Positions 42,856 through 51,956 are shown, counted from the stretch's first letter. The stretch: 64,000 nt of DNA from JBEIHX01 sp040381075 (GCA_040381075.1 JBEIHX010000001.1:62001-126000), one strand, 5' to 3'. The notes: a model not told the origin generated them from the letters alone. Numbers and translations are program-made.

Positions 42856-44405
42856 GGCATTTTATCCGTTCCGTGATGATCAATCCGGTTCAGGAATTCC
42901 TCCGCCCGGGCAAGCAGCGCCTGTCTCAGATCAGGCGCCATGGCGTTCAGCGCCGCCACCATCCGGCTCATTCGGGGGTTCGCGGCGAAGCGGGCGCGAT
43001 GGCGATCAAGAAAACGCCAATAGAGCGCGTTGAAAGGGCAAGCGTCAGGGCCGGTCCGCTCACTGGGGTCGTAGCGGCAGGTCTGGCAGTAGTTTGACAT
43101 CCGTTTTATGTAGGCCCCGCTCGAGGCGTATGGTTTTGATGCGACGATTCCTCCGTCGGCGTACTGGCTCATGCCGATTGTATTTGGCGCCTCGACCCAC
43201 TCGAAGGCGTCAATGTAGACGCTGAGGTACCATTCGTGCAGTTCGGCCGGGTCAATTCCGGCCAGAAGTGCGAAGTTTCCGGTGACCATCAGACGCTGGA
43301 TGTGGTGCGCATAGGCCTCCCGCCGGGTCTGGCCGATCGCCTCGGCAAGGCAGGTCATGTCGGTTTCGCCGGTCCAGTAAAACTGCGGCAGGGCGCGTGT
43401 AGCTGCGAGACTGTTGGAGCGCAGATAGCCAGGCATGTGGCGCCAGTACACGCCGCGGATGAATTCGCGCCAGCCGATGATCTGCCGGATGAAGCCTTCA
43501 GCAGCATTCAGACTGACGGCGCCAGAACAATACGCTGCTTCGGCCTGACGGCACAGCGTCAGGGGGTCCAGAAGGCCCACATTGAGGGCCGATGACAGCA
43601 GCGAGTGCGCCAGAAATGCTTCCCCGGCGATCATCGCGTCTTGATAATCTCCAAACAGCGCCAGCCGGTTGGCGATGAAGTCCTCGGCCGCTGCTTCTGC
43701 GTCGCGCCGGGTCACCGGGAGCCAAAAGGGAAGAAGATCGCCAAAATGGTTCGCGTAGCGCTCGCCCACGAGGTCCAGCACTTCCTGTGTTTCAGGGCCG
43801 GGGGCGAAGCGGGGCGGATCCGGCCAGGCAAGTCCCGGGCGCGCCGGCTTGCGGTTTTCGCTGTCGAAATTCCAGCGTCCGCCCACCGGCTCATCACCAT
43901 CCATCAGCAATCCGGTTTTGCGGCGCATGGCGCGATAGAAAAATTCCATCCGCAGCTGCCGCCGGTCTGCAGCCCAGGCGTTGAACTCAGGGATTGCGCA
44001 GATGAAGCGGTCATCTTCCAGCAGCTGGACCGGGCAGGTGAGTTTCTCGCCCCATGAGCGCTGCTCCGCGACGAGGCGGTATTCTCCAGCCAGCGTTACG
44101 CTGACAGCTGCGGGGCGCCAGCGCGCAACCGCGCGCGCCAGTTCGCCGCCGAGGTCCTGGGTATTGTCCGGATCGTCCAGCTGCACGTAATCGACCCGAA
44201 AGCCGGCGTCGCGCAGTTCGTGGGCGAAAGCGCGCATCGCCGCGAGCACGAAGGCGATCTTCTTCTTGTGATGGCGTACGTAGGTCGCTTCTGCGCCGGC
44301 CTCGACCATCAGCACCACGTCGCGATCCTTGTCCGCGTCGCGCAGCGCACTGAGCGTCGGGCTGAGCTGGTCGCCCAGAACAAACCTGAGCTGTCCTGCG
44401 GTCAC
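42849..44405 (-). CDS. Cryptochrome/photolyase-related protein, FeS-BCP type
   Basis: A 518-residue flavoprotein of the iron-sulfur bacterial cryptochrome/(6-4) photolyase family (PhrB, CryB). It starts with LRFVLGDQLSPTLSALRDAD and contains ARRALF-free antenna-domain residues, RRQLRMEFFYRAMRRKTGLL, GGRWNFDSENRKP, IIGWREFIRGVYW and, at the C-terminus, the cluster-binding NYCQTCRYDP and DACPFNALYW. It should repair (6-4) photoproducts or sense light. It starts with GTG overlapping the FAD-oxidoreductase stop (GTGA). Confidence 0.93.
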   Translation of the reverse strand: MTAGQLRFVLGDQLSPTLSALRDADKDRDVVLMVEAGAEATYVRHHKKKIAFVLAAMRAFAHELRDAGFRVDYVQLDDPDNTQDLGGELARAVARWRPAAVSVTLAGEYRLVAEQRSWGEKLTCPVQLLEDDRFICAIPEFNAWAADRRQLRMEFFYRAMRRKTGLLMDGDEPVGGRWNFDSENRKPARPGLAWPDPPRFAPGPETQEVLDLVGERYANHFGDLLPFWLPVTRRDAEAAAEDFIANRLALFGDYQDAMIAGEAFLAHSLLSSALNVGLLDPLTLCRQAEAAYCSGAVSLNAAEGFIRQIIGWREFIRGVYWRHMPGYLRSNSLAATRALPQFYWTGETDMTCLAEAIGQTRREAYAHHIQRLMVTGNFALLAGIDPAELHEWYLSVYIDAFEWVEAPNTIGMSQYADGGIVASKPYASSGAYIKRMSNYCQTCRYDPSERTGPDACPFNALYWRFLDRHRARFAANPRMSRMVAALNAMAPDLRQALLARAEEFLNRIDHHGTDKMPC

Positions 44406-45394
44406 GACGTCATCGCCGCGCCCAGCGACGCGCCCGACAGCCAGGCGGCTTCGACGCGCGCGCCGATCCGCCAGTCCCCGCAGACGCCGATGCGCAGCTC
44501 CGGATCGAATGCGTGTGCGTTCGCCGCGGCGCGTTCAACCCTGGCGTAACGCCAGCGATGTGCAGCGGCGTAGATCGGCCTGCGGGATGTCATGAGAATC
44601 TCGCAGACTGCGTCACGCAGGATCGCCGCTGCGTCATCGGGCGCGGCGTCCAGATGGGCGCGCGACCACTCTTCCCGCGCGTGGGCGACCCAGCACGACG
44701 CAGTGGCGTTACGCCCGGGTTTGGCGCTGTCGTGCGCAATCCAGGCCAACACCGGATGATCGGCGAGAGACAGCGCCTCGATGTGGGGATGTGGCGTTTG
44801 ATCAAAGGCAAAGAGCCCGGCCCAGCACGGCGCCGTGCGCGCCGCTGCGGCCTGCGAGGCGAGCGCCGGGGCCGCGTCCTCCAGCAGCGCAACGCCCTGT
44901 TCGGCCGGCGTTGCAACAACGACGGCGTCGAACGGCCCTGCCGTTGTATCGTCCGCAAACCCAAGGCGCCAACCGGACGGGTCGCGCTGCAGGGCGACCA
45001 CGCGGGCGTTGGGCGTGACGTCGAGCCCCACCGCCAGCGCCTTGGCTGCCGCGTTCATCCCGGGCGCGCCGACAAAGCGCGCCCCGTCGAGGTCCACGCG
45101 CATCGCGCCGGCGGCCAGATGGGTCAGGGGGGCTGTCCAGGCGGCGACGGCGCCGCTGGACAGCAGGGCGTCGACGACGCCCTGGAAGGCGCTGTCGTGC
45201 GCGGTCAGGTACTGCGCCCCGTGGTCGAAGCGCAGTTCACCCGCGCCGAGGGTGACGCGCCGGGTGGCCAGCCTGCCGCCAACGGAGCGTGACTTGTCGT
45301 ACAGTTTGACCACGACATCGGGATGCGTCAGGCGCCGGGCGCAGGCGAGGCCGGCGACGCCCGCGCCGATGATGGCGATGGAACGCAATGTCAT
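44402..45394 (-). CDS. Renalase-like NAD(P)/FAD-dependent oxidoreductase
   Basis: A 330-residue protein with the Rossmann motif IAIIGAGVAGLACARRLTHP at the N-terminus, then KSRSVGGRLATRRV and FDHGAQYLTAHD, typical of renalase-like FAD oxidoreductases, and GVCGDWRIGARVEAAWLSGA at the C-terminus binding FAD. Such genes often sit beside FeS photolyase genes. It is the first gene of the coupled cassette (4-base overlap). Its substrate is unknown. Confidence 0.9.
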   Translation of the reverse strand: MTLRSIAIIGAGVAGLACARRLTHPDVVVKLYDKSRSVGGRLATRRVTLGAGELRFDHGAQYLTAHDSAFQGVVDALLSSGAVAAWTAPLTHLAAGAMRVDLDGARFVGAPGMNAAAKALAVGLDVTPNARVVALQRDPSGWRLGFADDTTAGPFDAVVVATPAEQGVALLEDAAPALASQAAAARTAPCWAGLFAFDQTPHPHIEALSLADHPVLAWIAHDSAKPGRNATASCWVAHAREEWSRAHLDAAPDDAAAILRDAVCEILMTSRRPIYAAAHRWRYARVERAAANAHAFDPELRIGVCGDWRIGARVEAAWLSGASLGAAMTS

Positions 45395-45567
45395 GACCTG
45401 TCATACGCAGCCGGGCCCGCATTGGGTCACGCGCTCTGTGTCGGCCAAGCCGGTGTGCCCGCAGATCCGGTGTGTCCGCCGGCCGGGGTGGAGGGACCCC
45501 GGGGCCTGTCGGCTGCCTGGCGCCGGCGGCGGGCCTGCGCCCCATGCCGGCGCCGGGCGCCAGGCCG

Positions 45568-46905
45568 TCAGTTTTCCGGCTCTGGAGCTGGCGGAGGCGC
45601 CGCCTCGCGCAGGCGTGCGGCCTCCAGGACCGACGGATTGATCCTGGGCTTGACGATGGTATCGGAGACGCGCAGGCCCGGCTGGTCCAGGATGGACGGG
45701 CGAGGCCTCAGCACAGGCGGCGCAGTCCCGGGGTCGCTGCAGGCCACTGCGAACTCTCCCTTGTCGGATTCCACCGACACTGGTTCGAGAACACGCAGGC
45801 CCATCCAGTGCCAGCCATTGGCTGACAGCTCCCAGGTCGTGGTCACTTCCGTCCGCTCGCCTGGCACGGCCTGCACGCTCTCCACTGGCCCGACCGCGCC
45901 GTCGGAGCGCACCCACTGCACCTTGACCTGCTGGACCGCGTTCCCGCCGCCGAGGGCGCGGAAACTGGCGCGAACGCGTACGGTCTGCGGGCAGGCGCCG
46001 CGCCATTCCATCCGCTCGGCCTTGGCGTAGACCTCCGGGATTGTCAGCGGGCCGGGCTGGGCGCTGTCGGCCGAGAGGGTTTCCAGGAGGGCGCGCGCCT
46101 TTTCCGCATTCGCGCCATCCGGAAACTGGGCGAGATAGCTCTCATAGCCAGCGCGCGTATCGGCGTTTGCGGCCTCGCTCCAGGCCTTTGCGTCCAGTGC
46201 GCGCAGGCGCGTCATGCCTTCCGCTGCATGGGCCCCGTCAGGATGGGCGCCGAGATAGGCGCGCAGGTCGTCAAGTGCGCCCGTCCTGACCGCCCTGCGC
46301 CAGAGCTGTTCCCCCGGATCTTCGGCTGCGACGGCGGGCTTCATTGGCGCGGCGGGCCGCTGTGGACCGAGAAAGAACCAGGCGCCCGCCCCAGCGAGGC
46401 ATGCTGCGAGCACGCCCGCAAGCGCGAGCGGACCCCCTGCGGCGGACGTGCGGGCTGTCGGCTCCGGACGCGGCGGCGCCGGCGGGGGGCGCGGGCCTGG
46501 ATCGGTCGTTCGGACCAGCCGGGCGACTTCATCGGCGACTGTGCGGAAATTTGCAGCGTCGCGGTCGCCCTTCCAGTCCCGCAGATCGGCGGCCTGGACC
46601 ATCTTGAAGCCGCGCGGGATGACGTCTGCGTCGACGCCCTCAATGACCACTGGCACCAGCCGCCGGCTGCGGAGCGCTTCATCGGCTTCCTCGCGAACCC
46701 ACCTGGATGTGCTTGAACGTGGCGACCAGACCGCCAGGACAGCTTTCGCAGCCTTCAGTTCGCGGTCGATGACTTCGTCGAATGTCGCCCCTGGCGGGAT
46801 CTCGTGGTCCCACCACACATCGTGGCCTTCCGCCTCCAAAGCGGTTGCTATCACACGCACACGCTCGCGGTCATCGCGCGAGTAAGAAATAAACACATCA
46901 GCCAC
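45568..46905 (-). CDS. TIR-domain protein with a predicted membrane anchor
   Basis: A 445-residue protein. The TIR domain (residues 1-~130) has ADVFISYSRDDRERVRVIAT, the DVWWDHEIPPGATF BB-loop region and the WxxxE segment in SRWVREEADEALRSRRLVPV, whose Glu matches the catalytic residue of NAD-cleaving TIRs. A Pro-rich linker leads to one membrane helix (PLALAGVLAACLAGAGAWFF, ~165-185). Two repeats of the form YL-x-x-HPDGAHA / YLAQFPDGANA follow, then a beta-rich C-domain. The GTG start at 46905 has AGGAG 6 bases before it; the longer frame upstream reads through a minisatellite. Confidence 0.88.
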   Translation of the reverse strand: MADVFISYSRDDRERVRVIATALEAEGHDVWWDHEIPPGATFDEVIDRELKAAKAVLAVWSPRSSTSRWVREEADEALRSRRLVPVVIEGVDADVIPRGFKMVQAADLRDWKGDRDAANFRTVADEVARLVRTTDPGPRPPPAPPRPEPTARTSAAGGPLALAGVLAACLAGAGAWFFLGPQRPAAPMKPAVAAEDPGEQLWRRAVRTGALDDLRAYLGAHPDGAHAAEGMTRLRALDAKAWSEAANADTRAGYESYLAQFPDGANAEKARALLETLSADSAQPGPLTIPEVYAKAERMEWRGACPQTVRVRASFRALGGGNAVQQVKVQWVRSDGAVGPVESVQAVPGERTEVTTTWELSANGWHWMGLRVLEPVSVESDKGEFAVACSDPGTAPPVLRPRPSILDQPGLRVSDTIVKPRINPSVLEAARLREAAPPPAPEPEN

Positions 46906-47413
46906 GGCCGGCTCCTGTCGGCTGCTAATATTGTTAATAAACCGCAACGGATAGCGCCGGCAATCCCAAGTCCCGCCGGTGGCCAACCGCGTCCGGGCCG
47001 AGGGCGTGCGTGGCGGCGACGCGCCGACGCGCTCCAGGCATTGAGGCTGTTGCGGCCTGACAATGCAGGATGCGCCATGTGAGGTGGGTCGGCAGCCCGT
47101 GGAGCAACTCTGGATAGATTCGGGCGCCGGGTCGCGGCCCGCGAGGCGCTGGTCCGGACATGGGCATCCAGGGGCCAGGCATCCGGGGGCCAGGCATCCG
47201 GGGGCCAGGTACCCGGGGGCCAGGTACCCGGGGGGATCAGGCGGCAGTGGGGCGCGCCCCGGAACCGACCCGGGGCTGGACCTGGGGACCAAGGACTTGG
47301 GATTGAAAGCCTGGGCCGGGAAAGCCGGGCCGGGAAAGCCGGGCTGGGCGGCGGTGTTCGTGTTGCCGGCCCCGATCGGTTAAGATGTGTTTACCCTTTG
47401 CTGCGATTCGGAC
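46906..47413. other. Divergent spacer between the TIR and SPOR genes
   Basis: About 500 bases without a supported gene. It contains a 15-bp array (47171-47230) and a 14-bp pair (about 47310-47340). The left end (near 46920-46935, gctgctaatattgttaataa) is distinctly AT-rich and may hold the TIR promoter. Confidence 0.5.
47171..47230. repeat. Tandem repeat, 15-bp unit, 4 copies
   Basis: Direct copies of ggggccaggcatccg at 47171, 47186, 47201 and 47216; the last two share the variant gtaccc. On the minus strand it would encode repeats of APGYL/APGCL upstream of the TIR gene, but it precedes the supported start. Confidence 0.9.
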
Positions 47414-48463
47414 ATGGCGGAACTCAAGGACCCAGCAGGCATGCGCGATCGGGACGCAGATACTGACACATTGTTCGCCGAGATGCGCGAGTTCGACTAC
47501 GATGGCGGGCGCGATGACGAGCCTCGTCGCGGCGGCCTCATTGCAGCCATCGCCGTTGGCGTGCTGCTGATTTTCGCTGCGGTTCTGTGGCACGCATATC
47601 GGCAGGGCGTGCGCGACAGGGACGCGCCGCCGCAGGTTGCCGCCCCCGCCGGGCCCTACAAGGTCGCACCGGAGGACGCTGGCGGCCTGCGTGCGCCCGA
47701 GCAGGACCTGGAACTTAACAATCAATTCGATGGCGGCGCCGCCACGGTCGCCGGTGCGCCGGAGGCGCAGGCTGGAATGGCGCCGGTGACCGGTGACGCC
47801 GGCGCCGCGCCTGGAGGCTCCGGGGAAGCCGGATCCCGCGCAGACGGGGCGGGCGCAGTGTCGCCTCAGTCCGCCTCTGGTTCGGCCCAGCCGGTTCTGC
47901 GCAGTCGCCAGGAGATCGCGGCGCCGGTTCCGCCATCGGGACCGTCATCGCAAATCCCGCCAGCCGCCAGGCCCCAGGGCGCTCAGGGTGCGGGCTCCCA
48001 GATGTCGGGACCACAGGCGTCAACGGCGCCGGGCCCGGCGCAGACTGCGACCGGGCAGGCGCAGCCCGTACGCACGCCCGGGGCTCAGACCCCGGGTTCA
48101 CAGGGTCCGGCGCCCAGAGGGTCCGGCGCGCAGGCTGGAGTGTCCCAGGGGGCCTCACAGGTGACTGCGTCTGGTTCCGCATCCGCGGTGGCGCTGGTGC
48201 GTCCGAGCGGTCGGGGCCGCTTTCTGGTTCAGGTGGCCGCGGTGCGCACGGCGGGCGAGGCAGATGCTGAATGGGCGAAGTTGGTGCGGCGCGCGCCGGA
48301 CCTCTTTTCCGCCGTGCAGAAGGATGTTGAGCGGGCGGATCTTGGCGCCAAGGGCGTCTTCTACCGCCTGCGGGCTGCTGCATTCAGCGAGCGTGCCTCT
48401 GCGACGGCGTTTTGCGAACAGGTCAAGACGGTCGGGCAGGATTGCATCGTGGTCGCCCGATGA
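47414..48463 (+). CDS. SPOR-domain membrane protein
   Basis: A 349-residue bitopic protein. A cytoplasmic N-terminus is followed by a membrane helix (GGLIAAIAVGVLLIFAAVLW, about 40-60), a ~180-residue Ala/Gly/Pro/Gln-rich linker, and a C-terminal SPOR domain: GRFLVQVAAVRTAGEADAEW, VFYRLRAAAFSERASATAFC and VGQDCIVVAR. SPOR domains bind denuded septal glycan, so a division role is likely. ATG 47414 is preferred; its ribosome site is weak. The stop overlaps nagZ (ATGA). Confidence 0.9.
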   Translation: MAELKDPAGMRDRDADTDTLFAEMREFDYDGGRDDEPRRGGLIAAIAVGVLLIFAAVLWHAYRQGVRDRDAPPQVAAPAGPYKVAPEDAGGLRAPEQDLELNNQFDGGAATVAGAPEAQAGMAPVTGDAGAAPGGSGEAGSRADGAGAVSPQSASGSAQPVLRSRQEIAAPVPPSGPSSQIPPAARPQGAQGAGSQMSGPQASTAPGPAQTATGQAQPVRTPGAQTPGSQGPAPRGSGAQAGVSQGASQVTASGSASAVALVRPSGRGRFLVQVAAVRTAGEADAEWAKLVRRAPDLFSAVQKDVERADLGAKGVFYRLRAAAFSERASATAFCEQVKTVGQDCIVVAR

Positions 48464-49491
48464 GCGAGCAGGCGGCTCTCATCCTGGGATGGCGCGCCCC
48501 GGAGCTGACGCGCGACGCGCGGCTGTTCTTCTCAGCCGTCCGGCCGTGGGGCTTCATCCTGTTCCAGGAAGCCTGCCAGACGCCGGATCAGGTGCGCGGG
48601 CTGGTCGCATCGTTGCAGGCGGCGGCTGGTCACCGCGCATTGGTGTTTCTCGACCAGGAAGGCGGGAGGGTGGCGCGGCTGCGTCCCCCGCATTGGCCTG
48701 TGTTTCCTCCAGCGGCGGCCTATTCACGCCTGTTTCGCCGAAATCCGTCCGTGGGCGTCGAGGCCTGCCGTCTTGGCCATCGCCTGATTGCGCACGAGCT
48801 TCGGCTTCTTGGCGTCGGCGCCAATTGCGCTCCCGTGCTTGACCTGCCGGCAGAAGAGGCGGATCCCGTGATTGGGGACCGTGCGTTCGGCGACGATGCG
48901 CGCACGGCCACGCCGCTGGCGCGCGCTGCGATGGAGGGACTGCACGCCGGAGGCGTCGCCAGCGTCATCAAGCATATCCCCGGTCATGGACGCGCGCCAG
49001 TCGACAGTCACAAAGCGTTGCCGCGGGTCAGCGCCGATCCCGAGGCGCTGGCTGTCGATTTCGAGCCGTTCCGGGCCCTTGCGCCCCTTGCTCCGATAGC
49101 GATGACGGCGCACGTTGTCTATGACGCGTTCGATCGGGAGCGGCCTGCGACGACCTCGGCGCGCGTCGTGCGCGAGGTCATCCGCACGCAGATAGGATTC
49201 GATGGTCTGCTCATCACCGATGATATCGCGATGGGCGCCCTGGAAGGCCCCTGGAGCGAGCGCACGTCCAACTGTTTCGCAGCCGGGGTGGATATGGTTC
49301 TGCATTGTTCGGGGGATATCGACGAGATGGAGCAGGTGGCGATCGCGGCCCCGCTGCTTGCTGGTCGCTCGCTTGCCCGCGCCGAGGCGGCCCGTGCGAT
49401 TGCGCAGGCGCCTGTTCGCCCCTTTGACCCGATCGCCGCGTACGAGGCCTGGCAAGCGCTGCTTGGCTCTGAACGGGGAGCGGCTGCGTGA
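48460..49491 (+). CDS. nagZ: Beta-N-acetylhexosaminidase
   Basis: A 343-residue glycoside hydrolase family 3 protein. HRALVFLDQEGGRVARLRPP binds substrate, SVIKHIPGHGRAPVDSHKAL holds the Lys-His pair and the loop Asp/His general acid typical of NagZ, and FDGLLITDDIAMGAL holds the nucleophile Asp. NagZ removes GlcNAc from anhydro-muropeptides in cytoplasmic wall recycling. ATGA overlap with the SPOR gene and GTGA overlap with scpA place it in a translationally coupled chain. Confidence 0.95.
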   Translation: MSEQAALILGWRAPELTRDARLFFSAVRPWGFILFQEACQTPDQVRGLVASLQAAAGHRALVFLDQEGGRVARLRPPHWPVFPPAAAYSRLFRRNPSVGVEACRLGHRLIAHELRLLGVGANCAPVLDLPAEEADPVIGDRAFGDDARTATPLARAAMEGLHAGGVASVIKHIPGHGRAPVDSHKALPRVSADPEALAVDFEPFRALAPLAPIAMTAHVVYDAFDRERPATTSARVVREVIRTQIGFDGLLITDDIAMGALEGPWSERTSNCFAAGVDMVLHCSGDIDEMEQVAIAAPLLAGRSLARAEAARAIAQAPVRPFDPIAAYEAWQALLGSERGAAA

Positions 49492-50300
49492 CGGAGACGG
49501 GCGATCTCTTCAGTGATGGCTTTGAGCGTGCGGAAGAGGCGGCCCAGGAGGGCGGCGGGCTGATCGTCGACGTCGACGGATTCGAGGGACCGTTGCATGT
49601 TCTGGTGGAGCTTGCCCGGGCGCAGAAGGTCGATCTGAAACGCATCTCCGTGATGGCTCTGGTCGACCAGTACATCGACTTCATCAGGGACGCGAAGGCG
49701 CGAAAGCTTACCCTCGCGGCGGATTATCTGGTGATGGCGGCGTGGCTCGCCTATCTCAAGTCGCGCCTGCTCCTGCCGCGCCAGGATCGTCCCAAGGATG
49801 AACCGGCGCCGGAGGAACTTGCGGAACGCCTGGCGTGGCGGCTGCGGCGCCTTGAAGCGATGCGCAAGGCGGGAGAGGCCCTCTGGAGCCGCGCGCAGGT
49901 TGGGCGGGATGTCTTCCTGCGCGCTGCGCCCGACCCGGTTGAGCAGGGCGGTGCGGTGATCTACACGGCCGATCTGTGGGATCTCGTGAAGGCGTATGCA
50001 TCGCAGCGCGTGCGAACTGTGCGCCACAGCCACGTCATCAAGCCCCCGGTCGTGCTCGCCCTTGAGGATGCCCGCAGGCGGCTGGAGCGATTGATTTCCG
50101 CCAACGTCGAGTGGTCGACGCTTGATATGTTTGACCCCGATTGGGCGGGCGGCGATGGCAAGCCGACGCGCGCGTCGTGTCGGGCGAGCATGTTCGCCGC
50201 CAGTCTCGAACTCGCCCGCGAGGGCAAGGTGGAACTAAAACAATCACACCCGTTCGCACCGCTGTATCTGCGGTCGCGATCCACGGACATGGCATCATGA
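49488..50300 (+). CDS. scpA: Segregation and condensation protein A
   Basis: A 270-residue kleisin. The N-domain reads DVDGFEGPLHVLVELARAQK, then VDLKRISVMALVDQYIDFIR and ADYLVMAAWLAYLKSRLLLP; the middle is basic, and the C-domain ends near the stop. ScpA joins ScpB and SMC in chromosome condensation. It starts with GTG inside the nagZ stop (GTGA), and its stop overlaps the scpB start (ATGA). SMC is not in the window. Confidence 0.95.
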   Translation: MTETGDLFSDGFERAEEAAQEGGGLIVDVDGFEGPLHVLVELARAQKVDLKRISVMALVDQYIDFIRDAKARKLTLAADYLVMAAWLAYLKSRLLLPRQDRPKDEPAPEELAERLAWRLRRLEAMRKAGEALWSRAQVGRDVFLRAAPDPVEQGGAVIYTADLWDLVKAYASQRVRTVRHSHVIKPPVVLALEDARRRLERLISANVEWSTLDMFDPDWAGGDGKPTRASCRASMFAASLELAREGKVELKQSHPFAPLYLRSRSTDMAS

Positions 50301-51370
50301 CCCCCCATACGATCCGCCGAGACTCCATGACGGACCCTGACCCGCGTGACCCTGACCTGCGCGACCCTGACCTGCGCGACCCTGACCTGCGCGACCCTGG
50401 CGCCGCCGACGCGTCTGCAGCGACAGACGCGCTGCCTGACCGGCCGGGCGCGCCGGAAGCTTCGGGCGGCGTCGGCGGCCCGGCGCCTGTCGCCGCAGAG
50501 GCAGGCCATGACGGTGAGGAGACGCCGCCGCCAGGGCCCAGTGAGGCTGATCTGGGATTGAAGGATTTCGTGCTGTCGCCGCCGTCGGGTCGGCGCGGCG
50601 GCGGTGCGACGGCGGAGGAGATTGGCGAAGCCGTCGCCCGCCTCGCCCTGTCCACCCGCGAGAGCTTTGTCAAGCATACGCGGGTGCTCGAGGCGACCCC
50701 TGACCGACCCATCGAGGTCGATGCGGCGATGCGGATGGTGGAGGCGCTGTTGTTCGCCTCGCCGCAGGCTGTGGAGGCAGGCGCGCTGGCCGCGCGTCTC
50801 CCGGCAGGCGCTGACGCCGGTGCGGCGCTCGCCAAGTTGAAGCGCCTTTATGCCGGGCGCGGGGTGGAACTGGTCGAAGTCGCGGGGGCGTGGCGTTTCC
50901 AGACCGCTGCAGGCGTCGCAGAGGGCCTGCGCGAGGATGCGCCGCAGCAAAAGCGTCTATCCAAGGCTGCCCTGGAGACGCTGGCGATCATCGCCTATCA
51001 TCAGCCGGTGACGCGCGCCGAGATCGAAGACATCCGCGGCGTTGCGGTCGGGCGCGGCACGTTGGACCATCTGATGGACATCGGCTGGGTGCGCCCGCGC
51101 GGCCGCCGCCGTGCGCCGGGCAAGCCCCTTACCTTCGGCACCACCCAGGCGTTTCTGGAGCATTTCGGGCTCGCCGGTCTTGAGGATCTGCCAGGCAAGG
51201 CTGACATGAAGGCGGCGGGGCTGCTGGACGCCCGCCTGCCGCCTGACTTCGAGGTGCCGCGACCGTCTGATCTGCCGCAGCAGGGTGAGCTGCCGCTCGA
51301 AGCGGGTGAGGGCGGCGCTCCGGAGTTTCATGTTGATTACCTGGAGGACGCCGACGATGACGCGCCGTAA
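50297..51370 (+). CDS. scpB: Segregation and condensation protein B with long N-terminal extension
   Basis: A 357-residue protein. The ScpB winged-helix pair starts only at about residue 140 (RPIEVDAAMRMVEALLFASP), with LYAGRGVELVEVAGAWRFQT, SKAALETLAIIAYHQPVTRA and EIEDIRGVAVGRGTLDHLMD. The first ~135 residues are Pro/Asp/Ala-rich, contain DPDLR repeats from a 15-bp DNA array, and look disordered. ATG 50297 overlaps the scpA stop (ATGA); ATG 50327 is an alternative. The acidic tail EFHVDYLEDADDDAP is typical of a disordered end. Confidence 0.93.
   Translation: MTPHTIRRDSMTDPDPRDPDLRDPDLRDPDLRDPGAADASAATDALPDRPGAPEASGGVGGPAPVAAEAGHDGEETPPPGPSEADLGLKDFVLSPPSGRRGGGATAEEIGEAVARLALSTRESFVKHTRVLEATPDRPIEVDAAMRMVEALLFASPQAVEAGALAARLPAGADAGAALAKLKRLYAGRGVELVEVAGAWRFQTAAGVAEGLREDAPQQKRLSKAALETLAIIAYHQPVTRAEIEDIRGVAVGRGTLDHLMDIGWVRPRGRRRAPGKPLTFGTTQAFLEHFGLAGLEDLPGKADMKAAGLLDARLPPDFEVPRPSDLPQQGELPLEAGEGGAPEFHVDYLEDADDDAP
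50333..50400 (+). repeat. In-frame 15-bp tandem repeat in scpB, 4 copies plus partial
   Basis: Copies of gaccctgacctgcgc at 50333 (variant), 50348, 50363 and 50378, then a partial copy. Each encodes DPDLR. Because the period is a multiple of three, copy-number change would alter protein length without frameshift. Confidence 0.9.
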
Positions 51371-51473
51371 GGCGGCGTGGCTGCGCCTCTTGCTGGATGG
51401 CGCAGTGATCTCGCATATGGGCGGTGCGCCGGGGTGATGTCTGGCGCGTCGCAACTGCCGGAGAGGAAAGATC

Positions 51474-51956
51474 ATGACAATCAAAGTGGGCGACAAGCTG
51501 CCTGCGGCCACATTTACAACGCCGTCCGCGGAAGGGCCAAAGCCCATCACCACGGACGAGATTTTCAAGGGCCGGACCGTCGCTCTGTTTGCTGTGCCTG
51601 GGGCGTTCACACCGACATGCTCGGCCCGCCATCTGCCCGGTTACAAGGATCAGGTCGCCGCCTTCAGGGCCAAGGGAGTTGATGCGATCGCCTGCACGTC
51701 AGTCAATGACGTGTTCGTGATGAAGGCCTGGGCGAAGGATCAGGGGATCGGCGATGAGATTATCATGCTGGCCGATGGCAACGCCGCCTTCGCCACGGCG
51801 CTTGGTCTTGAACTCGACGCGGCTGGCTTTGGAATGGGTAAGCGCTCGCAGCGCTATTCCATGCTCGTGGAGGACGGCGTCGTGCGCCAGCTGAACGTCG
51901 AGGAAGGCGGACAGTTCAAGGTATCGGCGGCGGAGTATCTGCTCGGCCAGATGTAA
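51474..51956 (+). CDS. Peroxiredoxin (Prx5-like, AhpC/TSA family)
   Basis: A 160-residue thiol peroxidase. VALFAVPGAFTPTCSARHLP holds the peroxidatic Cys in the Prx5-type PGAFTPTCS motif; ACTSVNDVFVMKAWAKDQG and ADGNAAFATALGLELDAAGF follow, with KRSQRYSMLVEDGVV. It reduces peroxides using glutathione or thioredoxin. GAGGAAA lies 6 bases before the ATG. It stands alone downstream of scpB. Confidence 0.95.
   Translation: MTIKVGDKLPAATFTTPSAEGPKPITTDEIFKGRTVALFAVPGAFTPTCSARHLPGYKDQVAAFRAKGVDAIACTSVNDVFVMKAWAKDQGIGDEIIMLADGNAAFATALGLELDAAGFGMGKRSQRYSMLVEDGVVRQLNVEEGGQFKVSAAEYLLGQM

Noticed and set aside
46906..47292. N-terminal extension of the TIR frame
   Set aside because: It encodes the minisatellite (APGCL repeats); the GTG at 46905 has a well-spaced AGGAG and begins exactly at the TIR fold.
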